Source of the DNA: an uncultured bacterium | GTDB lineage: Bacteria; Nitrospirota; Thermodesulfovibrionia; Thermodesulfovibrionales; Thermodesulfovibrionaceae | Assembly: GCA_937998865.1 (NCBI GenBank) | Contig: CALLBR010000001.1 | Span: 36,024 to 100,023 of the forward strand | Reading direction: 5' to 3' | Length of the DNA: 64,000 nt | In this document: one piece after another, positions 28,397 to 39,375 of the stretch | Position numbering within the stretch: the stretch's first letter is position 1 | Layout of the letters: each line of letters begins with the position of its first letter | Translations under genes and position numbers: made by a program | Notes under the pieces: model-generated | What the model was told of the DNA's origin: nothing | Seen by the model: only the letters and a program-made list of their open reading frames with translations | The model's database searches: none

Positions 28397-29650
28397 ATGC
28401 ATCATAATGGTAGCCCAACGAGAATCTTGGTTATTGGTGGGGGATTTAGTGGTTTAACTGCAGGAATTGAGGCTGCCGAGACAGGTGCTGAAGTAATAAT
28501 AGTTGAAAAAAATCCCTATCTCGGTGGAAGAGTTGCACAGTTAAATAAATATTTCCCTAAAATCTGCCCACCATTATGTGGTCTTGAGATTAATTTTCGT
28601 CGTATAAAGGTAAACCCCAAAATAACCTTCTATACGATGGCACAAGTTGAATCTATCTCAGGAGGGCCGGGAGACTATACTGTAAACATAAAAATAAATC
28701 CAAGATATGTAAACAGCAACTGCACTGCTTGCAATGCTTGTTATGAGGCATGTCCTGTGGAGATAGATAGTGAATTTAATTTCGGACTTAATAAGACAAA
28801 GGTTATTCATCTGCCCTTTGAACAGTCTTTTCCTTTAAGATATGTGGTGGATAGAAAATCTTGTCCTAAAGATTGTCCAGCACCTTGTATAGAAGCATGC
28901 AAATACAATGCTATTGATTTTAATTTGCAGAGCGAGACAATTGAGATAAAAGTAGACTCTATTATATTAGCTACTGGATGGAAACCCTATGATGCTTCTA
29001 AAATAGACAATTTGGGGTTTGGTAATGTTAAAAATGTCATAACAAACATGATGCTTGAGAGGCTTGCTTCAAAGAACGGTCCCACAGGTGGACAGATTTT
29101 AAGACCCTCTGATGGAAAGCCTGTTGAAAAAATTGCCTTTGTCCAGTGCGCAGGAAGCAGAGATGAAAATCATCTGCCCTTCTGTTCCTACATATGTTGT
29201 CTTGCATCTCTAAAGCATGCACTTTACTTGAAAGAACAAAATCCTGATGCAGAAGTCTTTATTTATTACATTGATATTAGAACTCCTGGCAGATATGAAA
29301 AGTTTTATAATCAGTTAAAAGAGCAAGGTGGAGTTAATCTCATAAAAGGAAAAGTTGCAGCAATTGAACAGGACCCTGAGAGTGATGATGTGATTGTTAC
29401 TGTGGAGGATATGCTTAACTTTAGGAAAATCAAACAAAAGGTAGACATGGTTGTTCTTGCCACAGGGATGCAGCCTGAGGGTTTAGAATTTAAAGTTCCC
29501 GGAATCAAGTATGCTATTGATGGTTTTGTAATTGAGGCTGATGGTATTTATTCTGCAGGATGCGCCAAAAATCCCATGGATGTAGCAGGATGCGGAAAGG
29601 ATTCCACAGGCGCAGCCCTCAAGGCAATCCAGATCGGTGGAAGGAGGTAA
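28397..29650 (+). CDS. qmoA: QmoA, quinone-interacting oxidoreductase subunit A
   Basis: A 417 aa cytoplasmic flavoprotein related to HdrA. The FAD motif GGGFSGLTAGIEAA starts at 14. A Cys-rich insert with CTACNACYEACP and CPKDCPAPCIEAC suggests iron-sulfur clusters, and QCAGSRDE is a typical HdrA block. With QmoB and QmoC it moves electrons from menaquinol to AprAB. The ribosome site is AAAGGAGG. The gene begins the qmoABC unit after the aprA terminator. Confidence 0.94.
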   Translation: MHHNGSPTRILVIGGGFSGLTAGIEAAETGAEVIIVEKNPYLGGRVAQLNKYFPKICPPLCGLEINFRRIKVNPKITFYTMAQVESISGGPGDYTVNIKINPRYVNSNCTACNACYEACPVEIDSEFNFGLNKTKVIHLPFEQSFPLRYVVDRKSCPKDCPAPCIEACKYNAIDFNLQSETIEIKVDSIILATGWKPYDASKIDNLGFGNVKNVITNMMLERLASKNGPTGGQILRPSDGKPVEKIAFVQCAGSRDENHLPFCSYICCLASLKHALYLKEQNPDAEVFIYYIDIRTPGRYEKFYNQLKEQGGVNLIKGKVAAIEQDPESDDVIVTVEDMLNFRKIKQKVDMVVLATGMQPEGLEFKVPGIKYAIDGFVIEADGIYSAGCAKNPMDVAGCGKDSTGAALKAIQIGGRR

Positions 29651-29653
29651 CCT

Positions 29654-31888
29654 ATGGAAAAGAAAATAGGACTTTATATCTGTAAAGGATGCGGTATAGG
29701 AGAAGTAGTAAACACAGAAAAAATTGTTAATATTGCGAAGAATGCTTTAAGAGTTCCAGTTGTAGCTGAACATGAAATTCTATGTAGTGGTGAGGGTATT
29801 GAGTTAATAAAAAAAGACATTGCTGAACAAGGTATTAACAGTATTGTTATAGCAGGCTGTTCTCCAAGAGTTAAAACTTACGAATTTAATTTCCCAGGTT
29901 GCTTTGTAGAGAGAGTTCCTGTAAGAGAGCTTGCTATATGGACAATTGAATCTCAAGAAGAACAGCAACAGGCAGCAGAAGACTATATAAAAATGGGCGT
30001 AATTAAAGCTCAAAAAGGAGAAATCCCTGAGCCTTATAAAATTGACATTAACAAAACTATACTCGTCGTTGGTGGTGGAGTCTCAGGAATGACAGCAGCA
30101 CTGGAAGCAGCTAAAGCTGGATATGATGCAGTGCTTGTAGAAAAAGAAGCAGAATTGGGAGGATTTGCAAGAAAACTATATAAAGTAGTCCCAACTGATG
30201 ATTATACAAAGGGAGTTCTTAGTGATGTAAATCTTGAGCCTCTAATAAATGAAGTTACGTCACATCCAAAAATAAAAGTTTTTACCTCTTCAAAGATAGA
30301 TAGAATTGAGGGACAGCCTGGTGATTTTGATGTGACTATTTCAAAGAATGGTTCAACAGAAACTATTAAAAGTGGAGCTATTATTCAGGCAACTGGCTGG
30401 AAACCCTACGATGCAAAGAAGCTGTCTAAAAAATATGGATATGGAAAGTTTAAAGATGTTGTAACAAATTATGAGTTTGAAGAAATAGCTAAGAAAAACA
30501 ATGGAATTATTAAAAGGCCCTCCGATGATAGAGTTGTAAAAACTGTTCTTTTTGTTCAGTGTGCTGGACAAAGAGATCCTGAGCATATTCCTTACTGCTC
30601 TGGAATGTGCTGTGCCACTACTTTAAAACAGGCAAGATATGTTACTGACGGAAATCCTGATGCTACAGCAATGGTTATTTATAAAGACATGAGAACACCT
30701 GGGAAATTAGAATATTATTACAAAGAAGCTCAAAATGCCCCAGGTATGATGCTTGCTAAGGGAGAAGTAATAGGAATCAGAGAGGAATATGATAAACTAA
30801 TCGTTACTGTTGAAAACTCTCTTTTAGGTGAGCAGGTAGATTTAGAGACAGAGATGGTTGTTCTTGCCACGGGAATGGTTCCTACTACAAAAGAGCCTCA
30901 AGATTATTTAATAGGGCTTGCTTCAGCAGCTGCTAAAAGTGATGATGAAAAGGCAAAATATCTTGAAACAACTAAGAAACCAGAATTTATCCTCAATCTT
31001 GCATATCGTCAAGGACCTGAACTTCCTTTCTTAGAGGGAGGCTTTGGTTTTGCTGATTCAAACTTCATATGTTTCCAATATGAAACAAGAAGAACAGGTA
31101 TATATGCTGTAGGACCTGTACGCCAGCCAATGAATATGACTGAGGCAAAGGAAGACGCAAGAGGAGCGGCTCTAAAGGCAATTCAATGTATTGAGCACGT
31201 AGCTAATGGAATGGCTGTTCATCCAAGAGCATGGGATACTTCATATCCAGAACCAAACCTTACTAAATGCACCGCCTGTAAGCGTTGCACAGAAGAGTGT
31301 CCCTTCGGTGCTATAGATGAGGATGAAAAGGGTATTCCTTTCTACAAACCAAATAGATGCCGTAGATGTGGAACTTGTATGGGTGCCTGTCCTGAAAGAA
31401 TTGTATCTTTCAAGGACTACAGTGTTGATATGATTGGAACAATGCTAAAGAATGTGTCTGTTCCCAGTGAGGATGATAGACCTCGTATTATAGTTTTATG
31501 CTGCGAAAATGATGCTTTTCCTGCTACTGAGACTGCTGCACTTAACAGACTTAAACTTGATCCAGCTGTAAGATTTATTCAGCTTAGATGTCTTGGATCT
31601 ATGAACCTTGTCTGGATTGCTGATGCTCTTTCAAGGGGTGTTGATGGGATGCTTTTACTGGGATGTAAGTTTGGAGAAAACTATCAATGCCATTTTGCAA
31701 AGGGGAGCGAATTGGCCAAGTATAGGCTTGGTAAAGTTCAGGAGACTTTAGACAGATTACAGCTTGAATCCGATAGAGTTCAAATGTATGAATTAGCAAT
31801 TGATGAATACTGGAGAGTTCCTGAGATAATTACTGAATTCATGGATAAAATTAGAGAGATTGGTCCTAATCCATTTAAGGGCTTCTAA
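29654..31888 (+). CDS. qmoB: QmoB, HdrA/MvhD-like subunit
   Basis: A 744 aa flavoprotein. The N-terminus has CKGCGIGEVV, and the FAD motif GGGVSGMTAALEAA starts near 137. Two [4Fe-4S] motifs, CTACKRCTEECP and CRRCGTCMGACP, lie at about 541-580. The C-terminal 140 residues resemble MvhD (LCCENDAFPA and a later LGCKFGENYQCHF). It is the longest Qmo subunit and probably contacts AprAB. It starts 3 bases after qmoA. Confidence 0.94.
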   Translation: MEKKIGLYICKGCGIGEVVNTEKIVNIAKNALRVPVVAEHEILCSGEGIELIKKDIAEQGINSIVIAGCSPRVKTYEFNFPGCFVERVPVRELAIWTIESQEEQQQAAEDYIKMGVIKAQKGEIPEPYKIDINKTILVVGGGVSGMTAALEAAKAGYDAVLVEKEAELGGFARKLYKVVPTDDYTKGVLSDVNLEPLINEVTSHPKIKVFTSSKIDRIEGQPGDFDVTISKNGSTETIKSGAIIQATGWKPYDAKKLSKKYGYGKFKDVVTNYEFEEIAKKNNGIIKRPSDDRVVKTVLFVQCAGQRDPEHIPYCSGMCCATTLKQARYVTDGNPDATAMVIYKDMRTPGKLEYYYKEAQNAPGMMLAKGEVIGIREEYDKLIVTVENSLLGEQVDLETEMVVLATGMVPTTKEPQDYLIGLASAAAKSDDEKAKYLETTKKPEFILNLAYRQGPELPFLEGGFGFADSNFICFQYETRRTGIYAVGPVRQPMNMTEAKEDARGAALKAIQCIEHVANGMAVHPRAWDTSYPEPNLTKCTACKRCTEECPFGAIDEDEKGIPFYKPNRCRRCGTCMGACPERIVSFKDYSVDMIGTMLKNVSVPSEDDRPRIIVLCCENDAFPATETAALNRLKLDPAVRFIQLRCLGSMNLVWIADALSRGVDGMLLLGCKFGENYQCHFAKGSELAKYRLGKVQETLDRLQLESDRVQMYELAIDEYWRVPEIITEFMDKIREIGPNPFKGF

Positions 31889-31899
31889 GGAGGAAAGAG

Positions 31900-33045
31900 A
31901 TGGACAAAGTAGTAAAACCAGATTTACAGTTTGCAAAAGAAATCATAAAAGCAGGTGGAGAATCTCTAAAAAAATGCTACCAGTGTTCAACCTGTACTGT
32001 GGTATGCAATCTTTCACCTGAGGACAAGCCTTTTCCAAGAAAGGAAATGCTTTATGCCCAATGGGGATTGAAAGAAAAATTATTCAAAAACCCTGACATT
32101 TGGCTTTGTCATCACTGTGGTGATTGTACTGCCTATTGCCCAAGAGGTGCAAAACCTGGTGAAGTGTTAGGAGCGGTTAGAAAACTAATGATAAAGAATT
32201 ACTCACCTCCAAGCTTTCTAGCTAACTGGGTTGCTGATCCCAAGTATCTTCTTCTCATTTTCCTAATACCATTACTCTTCTTCCTGGGAGAAATGGCTCT
32301 GCTTGGATATTTTAGTGGTGTTGAAATACCAAGGGGTGAAAATGGAGAGATGTCATATGTGGCTTTTCTTCCACCTGTTCCATGGATTGATATACCTTTT
32401 ATGGCAATAGCAGGCTTTGCTGTAATTTGTTTTTACTTAGGTGTTAAAAAGTATTGGCTCAATTTGACAGAGGGAGTAGAGCTTCAGAGAAAAGATATTT
32501 ATAATTGTATTTATGAGACCATCAAAGATATTCTGCTACACAAGAAATTCCAACTTTGCACTTTAAACAAGAACAGATCAACTGCTCATCTTCTTGTTTT
32601 ATATGCTTTTATTGGTTTAACCATTACAACAGGTATAGCTGCTTTTTATGAATGGGTGTTAAAATGGGAAGCTCCTTATCCCCAGACAAATATTGTAAAA
32701 ATAATCGGAAACATTAGCGGTATTGCTCTTATTATCGGAATGTTACTAATTATTGCAAACAGAACTAAGAATGCAGTTAAACAAGGACTTGGTAGTTACT
32801 TTGATTGGCTTCTAATAGTAATTATATTTGCTGTAGGTATTACAGGTTTTCTTGCCGAAATTTTGAGAGAAGCAGAAGTTGAAACTTTAGGATATGCCTC
32901 CTATATTGCACATCTTGTTTTTGTTTTTGCTCTTTTTGCCTATGCTCCCCATTCAAAGATGGCTCATATGGTTTACAGAACAACAGCTATGGTATTTGCC
33001 AAAACAGCCTTGCGTGAAGAAGTAAAGAAAGAAGAAGCTGCATAA
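31900..33045 (+). CDS. qmoC: QmoC, HdrC-HdrE-like membrane subunit
   Basis: A 381 aa fusion. The N-terminal HdrC-like part binds two [4Fe-4S] clusters (C26, C29, C32, C36 and C70, C73, C76, C80). The rest is a NarI-like cytochrome b part with about six helices (from about residue 110) that should accept electrons from menaquinol. It anchors the Qmo complex to the membrane. It ends the operon and is followed by a strong terminator. Confidence 0.94.
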   Translation: MDKVVKPDLQFAKEIIKAGGESLKKCYQCSTCTVVCNLSPEDKPFPRKEMLYAQWGLKEKLFKNPDIWLCHHCGDCTAYCPRGAKPGEVLGAVRKLMIKNYSPPSFLANWVADPKYLLLIFLIPLLFFLGEMALLGYFSGVEIPRGENGEMSYVAFLPPVPWIDIPFMAIAGFAVICFYLGVKKYWLNLTEGVELQRKDIYNCIYETIKDILLHKKFQLCTLNKNRSTAHLLVLYAFIGLTITTGIAAFYEWVLKWEAPYPQTNIVKIIGNISGIALIIGMLLIIANRTKNAVKQGLGSYFDWLLIVIIFAVGITGFLAEILREAEVETLGYASYIAHLVFVFALFAYAPHSKMAHMVYRTTAMVFAKTALREEVKKEEAA

Positions 33046-33072
33046 TATTTTTTAAATTTCAAAATAATCCAG

Positions 33073-33100
33073 GGCGGGTTTAAAACCCGCCTTCTTTTTT
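33073..33100 (+). terminator. Intrinsic terminator after qmoC
   Basis: GGCGGGTT (33073-33080) pairs with AACCCGCC (33084-33091) around a 3-base loop and is followed by a T-rich run. It is the clearest terminator of the sulfate-reduction cluster. Confidence 0.9.
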
Positions 33101-33212
33101 TAAAATACTCACTTGAAAATCTATTAAAGCTTAGAAACTTTTTAAATAAGAACTTTCTCTTTAAAGCCTAACACATGTTCCATCTTATGGATACCTTATT
33201 CTCATATATTTT

Positions 33213-33241
33213 TTGGAAAAAATTTTGAATATTTTGATATA
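33213..33241 (+). promoter_or_regulatory. Candidate promoter of ribBA
   Basis: TTGGAA (33213-33218) and GATATA (33236-33241) at 17-base spacing lie 38 bases before ribBA. The predicted leader is only about 30 bases, so there is no room for an FMN riboswitch, and none of its conserved segments is visible in the 233-base gap. Confidence 0.35.
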
Positions 33242-33278
33242 TTAAAAATTAAACTACCAAAAGAAAAGGAGGGACAAT

Positions 33279-34502
33279 TTGAGTTCAAAAAAAGAAGAGT
33301 TCAAATTTAATACAATAGAAGAAGTTTTAGAAGATGTAAGTCAAGGTAAAATGATAATTATTGTAGATGACGAAGACCGAGAAAATGAGGGAGATCTTTT
33401 TATTGCTGCTGAGAAAGTTACACCTGAGGCAATCAATTTTATGGCAAAATATGCAAGAGGATTAATATGTTTACCTTTAACACCTGAAAGAGTTGAAGAA
33501 TTAAAACTTCCCATGATGGTAGATATAAATGAAACACCCCATCAGACTGCCTTTACTGTGTCTATTGAAGCAAGAAAAGGAGTAACTACTGGAATTTCAG
33601 CTCATGACAGAGCTGTGACAATACTTACTGCAATTGATCCAAAAACTAAGCCAGAGGATCTTGTAAGGCCAGGACATGTCTTTCCCCTAAAAGCACAAAA
33701 AGGCGGAGTCCTTAAAAGGGCAGGTCACACTGAAGCTGCTGTTGATCTTGCAAGACTGGCAGGGCTATATCCTGCAGGAGTAATCTGTGAGATTATGAAT
33801 GATGATGGTACAATGGCAAGAGTTCCACAACTCATGGAATTTGCCAAAAAGCATGGATTAAAGATCACCACTATCAAGGATTTAATTAGATATAGGATGA
33901 GAAATGAAACTTTAGTCAGAAGAGTAGTCACAGTTCAACTTCCTACTGATTATGGAGACTTCAAGGCAATTGCTTACACTACACTCATTGACGACAAAGT
34001 ACATCTTGCTCTGGTAAAGGGAGAAATAAAGGGAAATGAAGAAGTTCTTGTAAGAGTTCACTCAGAGTGTTTAACAGGTGATGTGTTTTTATCAAAAAGG
34101 TGTGACTGCGGTTCACAACTTCACAGAGCTCTTGAAATGATTTCAGAGGCTGGGAAAGGTGTTTTACTCTATATGAGACAGGAAGGAAGAGGAATAGGTT
34201 TATTAAATAAGCTAAAAGCCTATGAACTTCAAGAGAAGGGATATGATACTGTGGAGGCTAATATAAAATTAGGCTTTAAACCTGACTTAAGGGATTATGG
34301 TGTAGGTGCTCAAATACTTGTTGATTTGGGAGTTAAAAAAATGCGATTAATTACTAATAATCCTAGAAAAATAGTAGGACTTGAAGGATATGGCTTAAAA
34401 GTAGTGGAGAGAGTACCTATAGAGGTTAAGCCTAATGATAAGAATAAATGTTATTTAAGGACCAAAAAAGAAAAATTAGGACATTTATTGACAAAAGTTT
34501 AA
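33279..34502 (+). CDS. ribBA: RibBA: DHBP synthase / GTP cyclohydrolase II
   Basis: A 407 aa bifunctional enzyme for both entry branches of riboflavin synthesis. The N-terminal half (about 10-210) is 3,4-dihydroxy-2-butanone-4-phosphate synthase with [11 protein letters not shown] and [14 protein letters not shown]. The C-terminal half is GTP cyclohydrolase II, with zinc cysteines in [19 protein letters not shown] and the motif RQEGRGIGL. The start is TTG at 33279, supported by AAGGAGGG six bases upstream. It is unlinked to ribH at 13615. Confidence 0.95.
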   Translation: MSSKKEEFKFNTIEEVLEDVSQGKMIIIVDDEDRENEGDLFIAAEKVTPEAINFMAKYARGLICLPLTPERVEELKLPMMVDINETPHQTAFTVSIEARKGVTTGISAHDRAVTILTAIDPKTKPEDLVRPGHVFPLKAQKGGVLKRAGHTEAAVDLARLAGLYPAGVICEIMNDDGTMARVPQLMEFAKKHGLKITTIKDLIRYRMRNETLVRRVVTVQLPTDYGDFKAIAYTTLIDDKVHLALVKGEIKGNEEVLVRVHSECLTGDVFLSKRCDCGSQLHRALEMISEAGKGVLLYMRQEGRGIGLLNKLKAYELQEKGYDTVEANIKLGFKPDLRDYGVGAQILVDLGVKKMRLITNNPRKIVGLEGYGLKVVERVPIEVKPNDKNKCYLRTKKEKLGHLLTKV

Positions 34503-34575
34503 CGCGCCTGAGAGGATTTGAACCTCCGACCTTGGGGTCCGGAGCCCCACGCTCTGTCCCCTGAGCTACAGGCGC
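34503..34575 (-). tRNA. tRNA-Arg (CCG)
   Basis: A 73-base cloverleaf on the minus strand with acceptor stem GCGCCTG/CAGGCGC and discriminator G. The anticodon stem is TGGGG/CCCCA around CTCCGGA, giving anticodon CCG (reads CGG, Arg). The 3' CCA is not encoded, unlike the initiator tRNA in this window. It abuts the stop codon of ribBA. Confidence 0.95.
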
Positions 34576-34586
34576 ATTTTAAATTG

Positions 34587-34592
34587 ATTATA
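34587..34592 (-). promoter_or_regulatory. -10 element of the tRNA-Arg promoter
   Basis: A perfect TATAAT on the minus strand lies 11 bases upstream of the tRNA 5' end. The best -35 is TTGCTA at 19-base spacing, which is longer than ideal. Confidence 0.5.
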
Positions 34593-34638
34593 TCAAAAGT
34601 AAAGGTTTTTTTAGCAATAAATTCAACTAAAGGAGTAA

Positions 34639-36102
<1,464 letters not shown>

Positions 36103-36103
36103 G

Positions 36104-37636
36104 ATGCAGGAAATAATAGTAATAGATTTTGGCTCACAATATACTCAACTTATTGCAAGAAGAATAAGAGAGCTAAAGGTTTATTCAGAAATAATTCCTT
36201 GCACTGCTTCCTTTTCGGAAATAGAGGAGAGGAAACCTCAAGGGATAATACTTTCTGGTGGACCGGCAAGCGTCTTTGAAAAAGATGCTCCAAGTATTGA
36301 AAAGAGAATTTTCAACCTTGGAATCCCTATACTTGGCATATGCTATGGTATGCAGTTAATTACCCATCTATTAGGAGGGAAGGTATCAAAAGCTAAAAAA
36401 AGAGAATATGGAAAGGCTATTTTAAAAATAGACGACAATAGCACACTTTTTTCAGATGTGAAAGATAACTCAGTAGTATGGATGAGTCATGGAGATAAAA
36501 TAATTGAAATGCCTAAAGGCTTTCACAGAATTGCTCACACTGAAAATTCTCCCTATGCAGCTATTGCAGATTTTCAAAGAAAAATATTTGCCCTTCAATT
36601 TCATCCAGAAGTTGCCCATACTGAGGAAGGTAAAAAAATACTAAGTAATTTTATTTTCAAAATATGTGATTGCAAACCCTCCTGGAACATGCATTCCTTT
36701 ATAAAGACAGCAATAGAAGATTTAAGGGAAAAGGTGGGTAAACACAAGGTAGTCTGTGCTTTAAGCGGTGGTGTAGACTCTACAGTAACAGCAGTATTGG
36801 TTCATAAAGCAATAGGTGATGCTCTCACATGCATATTTGTAGATAATGGGCTTTTGAGAGCAGGAGAAAGAGAAAAAGTTGAAAAAATGTTAAAGGAAAA
36901 TTTTCACATAAATTTAAGAGTAATAGATGCTTCTGATAGATTCCTCAGAAGGCTTAAAGGTGTCAGAGATCCTGAAAGAAAGAGAAAAATAATCGGCAGA
37001 GAGTTCATAAAAATTTTTGAAGAAGAAGCAAAAAAAATTAGGGGAGTTAAATTTCTTGCTCAAGGAACACTTTATCCAGATGTAATAGAAAGTGTATCTT
37101 TTAAAGGTCCTTCTGCTACAATTAAAAGTCATCACAACGTAGGCGGACTTTTAAAAAGAATGAAGTTAAAACTTATTGAACCTTTGAGAGAACTTTTTAA
37201 AGATGAAGTAAGACAGCTTGGGAAAGAACTTGGCATACCAGAGGAAATTCTCTATAGACATCCTTTCCCAGGTCCTGGCCTTGCAATAAGATGTGTAGGT
37301 GAGGTTACTGGTGAAAGACTGGAAATCCTTCGGCAAGCTGATAAAATTGTCCTTGAGGAGATAAAAAAGGCTGGCTTTTATAGGAATATATGGCAATCCT
37401 TTGCAGTTTTACTTCCCATAAGAACAGTGGGAGTAATGGGTGATGAAAGAACCTACGAGCATGTTATAGCTATCAGAGCAGTTAACAGCATTGATGGAAT
37501 GACTGCAGACTGGGTAAAGCTTCCCCATGAATTGCTGGAGAGAGTTTCAAATAGAATAATAAACGAGGTAAAGGGAGTAAACAGAGTTGTATATGATATA
37601 ACTTCAAAACCACCAGGAACAATTGAATGGGAATAA
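36104..37636 (+). CDS. guaA: GMP synthase (glutamine-hydrolysing)
   Basis: A 510 aa enzyme converting XMP to GMP. The N-terminal class I amidotransferase has GICYGMQ with the nucleophilic Cys and FHPEVAHT with the catalytic His. The ATP-pyrophosphatase domain has [12 protein letters not shown]-terminal dimerisation domain ends in the conserved [10 protein letters not shown] chose ATG at 36104 ([12 protein letters not shown]). A TTG at 36092 in the same frame would add four residues inside guaB and is less likely. Confidence 0.96.
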   Translation: MQEIIVIDFGSQYTQLIARRIRELKVYSEIIPCTASFSEIEERKPQGIILSGGPASVFEKDAPSIEKRIFNLGIPILGICYGMQLITHLLGGKVSKAKKREYGKAILKIDDNSTLFSDVKDNSVVWMSHGDKIIEMPKGFHRIAHTENSPYAAIADFQRKIFALQFHPEVAHTEEGKKILSNFIFKICDCKPSWNMHSFIKTAIEDLREKVGKHKVVCALSGGVDSTVTAVLVHKAIGDALTCIFVDNGLLRAGEREKVEKMLKENFHINLRVIDASDRFLRRLKGVRDPERKRKIIGREFIKIFEEEAKKIRGVKFLAQGTLYPDVIESVSFKGPSATIKSHHNVGGLLKRMKLKLIEPLRELFKDEVRQLGKELGIPEEILYRHPFPGPGLAIRCVGEVTGERLEILRQADKIVLEEIKKAGFYRNIWQSFAVLLPIRTVGVMGDERTYEHVIAIRAVNSIDGMTADWVKLPHELLERVSNRIINEVKGVNRVVYDITSKPPGTIEWE

Positions 37637-37745
37637 TAAAAAGGGACTCCATGGAGGCCGAAAGAATTAATAATAGAAGGGGTATAATAATATTTGCTTA
37701 TAATTCAATGACTTAAGAAAAAGTTCAGAGCAAGGTTGAGGATAA

Positions 37746-38633
37746 GTGAATATTGATTTAAAAGAATATATTACTGAAAAAAGAGCTAAAATAGATCAAT
37801 TCATAATTGAGTATTTTCAACCTTTTATAATTCCTCAAGTTCTTCATGACTCTGTGTTATATTCTCTTACTGCCGGAGGCAAAAGAATAAGACCTCTTCT
37901 ATGTATTGCTTCCTATGAAGCCTGTAATGGAAAGGAAGACATTATTCCCTATGCTGTTGCCATTGAGTTTATTCATACCTATTCTCTTATTCATGATGAT
38001 CTGCCTGCCATGGATAATGATGATCTAAGGCGAGGTAAACCAACAAATCATAAAGTTTTTGGAGAAGGAATTGCAATTCTTGCAGGAGACGGCTTACTGA
38101 CAGAAGCTTTCAGGATTCTTTCAAATCCCCTGTATGCGAAAATAAAGGCAGATACATTATTAAGAGTTATTTACGAAATATCTATGGCAGCAGGACTTAG
38201 AGGAATGGTGGCAGGGCAGGCTTATGATTTAATCTCAGAAGGGAGAGAGCCTAATAGAGAAATTGTTGAGTTTATTCATCTTCATAAAACTGCAGCAATG
38301 ATAAGAGCATCAGTAAAAACAGGAGCATTGCTTGCTGAGGCTTCAGAAGATAAAATTAATAGATTGGAATCTTACGGAGAGGCAATAGGACTTGCTTTTC
38401 AGATTGTAGATGACATTCTTGATATTGAAAGTACTACTGAAGTAATGGGTAAACCCCAAGGTTCCGATATACAAAAGGGTAAAATGACATATCCTAGAGT
38501 TTATGGAATTGAAAAATCAAGACAAAAGGCAAAGGAACTTATAGATAAAGCTTTAGAAAGATTAAGTATCTTTGATGAAAAAGCAGAACCTTTAAGACAA
38601 ATAGCCTTCTATATATTCAAAAGAACCTCTTAG
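37746..38633 (+). CDS. ispA: Polyprenyl synthetase (farnesyl/geranylgeranyl diphosphate synthase)
   Basis: A 295 aa cytosolic trans-prenyltransferase. The first Asp-rich motif is DDLPAMDNDDLRRG and the second is DDILD. Other markers are GGKRIRPLL and KTAAMIRAS. It makes the isoprenoid chain precursor for quinones and undecaprenol; exact chain length cannot be read from sequence. The start is GTG with a modest GAGG. It lies 4 bases before tlyA; the dxs gene often found beside it is absent. Confidence 0.9.
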   Translation: MNIDLKEYITEKRAKIDQFIIEYFQPFIIPQVLHDSVLYSLTAGGKRIRPLLCIASYEACNGKEDIIPYAVAIEFIHTYSLIHDDLPAMDNDDLRRGKPTNHKVFGEGIAILAGDGLLTEAFRILSNPLYAKIKADTLLRVIYEISMAAGLRGMVAGQAYDLISEGREPNREIVEFIHLHKTAAMIRASVKTGALLAEASEDKINRLESYGEAIGLAFQIVDDILDIESTTEVMGKPQGSDIQKGKMTYPRVYGIEKSRQKAKELIDKALERLSIFDEKAEPLRQIAFYIFKRTS

Positions 38634-38637
38634 AGAA

Positions 38638-39375
38638 GTGAAAATTCGACTTGATCAATTAATTCTTAAAAAAGGGATTACAGAATCAAGACAGAAAGCT
38701 CGTGCATTAATTATGGAAGGAAAAGTTTTAGTAAATGGCCAAAAGATTGAAAAACCGGGCACCTTGGTAGAAGAAAATTCTGAGATTAAACTCTGTGGTA
38801 AAAGTCTTTCCTATGTGAGTAGAGGAGGATTAAAGCTTGAAAAGGCTATAAGAGAGTTTTCAATTGAGGTAAAGAATAAAGTTGCCATGGATGTTGGTGC
38901 CAGCACCGGAGGATTTACTGATTGTTTACTTCAACATGGTGCAAAGAAGGTTTATGCTGTAGATGTAGGTTATGGGCAGCTTGCTTGGAAGCTCAGAACT
39001 GATCCAAGAGTTGTTCCCATAGAAAAGACCAACATTAGATATATGAATAGGGATCTGATTCGGGAGTCTCTTGATATGGTTACAGTAGATGTGTCTTTTA
39101 TTTCACTGAAGCTTGTAATTCCAAAAGTTTTGGAATTTCTAAAGCCAGAAGGTGAAATTGTTGCTCTAATTAAACCTCAGTTTGAATTAGGACCTGGGGA
39201 TATTGAAAAAGGAGGAATAGTAAAGAGTGAAGACAAAAGAATTAAAGCCGTAGAGGAGATAAAAAAATTTTTCGAAAAACTTAATCTTAAAGTAGCTGGA
39301 ATTATAGAATCTCCCATCAAAGGTCAAAAGGGCAATATTGAATATTTAATATATGCTAAGCTCAATCCACAATAG
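38638..39375 (+). CDS. tlyA: TlyA-family rRNA 2'-O-methyltransferase
   Basis: A 245 aa protein: an S4 RNA-binding domain (about 1-60, RLDQLILKKGITESRQKAR) and an FtsJ-like Rossmann methyltransferase with the SAM site DVGASTGGFTDCLLQ near 80-95 and the later KPQFELG. TlyA proteins methylate 16S and in some species 23S rRNA. The gene was historically called hemolysin. The start is GTG. Its last 14 bases overlap the convergent ArsP-like permease gene. Confidence 0.9.
   Translation: MKIRLDQLILKKGITESRQKARALIMEGKVLVNGQKIEKPGTLVEENSEIKLCGKSLSYVSRGGLKLEKAIREFSIEVKNKVAMDVGASTGGFTDCLLQHGAKKVYAVDVGYGQLAWKLRTDPRVVPIEKTNIRYMNRDLIRESLDMVTVDVSFISLKLVIPKVLEFLKPEGEIVALIKPQFELGPGDIEKGGIVKSEDKRIKAVEEIKKFFEKLNLKVAGIIESPIKGQKGNIEYLIYAKLNPQ

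Noticed and set aside
33046..33278. FMN riboswitch before ribBA
   Set aside because: I looked for the conserved FMN-aptamer segments in this gap and found none. The predicted leader is only about 30 bases.
34584..34596. TTGAT-TAT-ATCAA palindrome before guaB as an Fnr site
   Set aside because: The spacer is 3 instead of 4 bases, and the sequence is explained by the TATAAT of the tRNA-Arg promoter on the other strand.
37637..37745. Possible xseB relic or small gene before ispA
   Set aside because: Only a 21-codon frame is open and it does not resemble XseB. The CTCCATGGAG palindrome lacks a T-run. I see nothing supported here.
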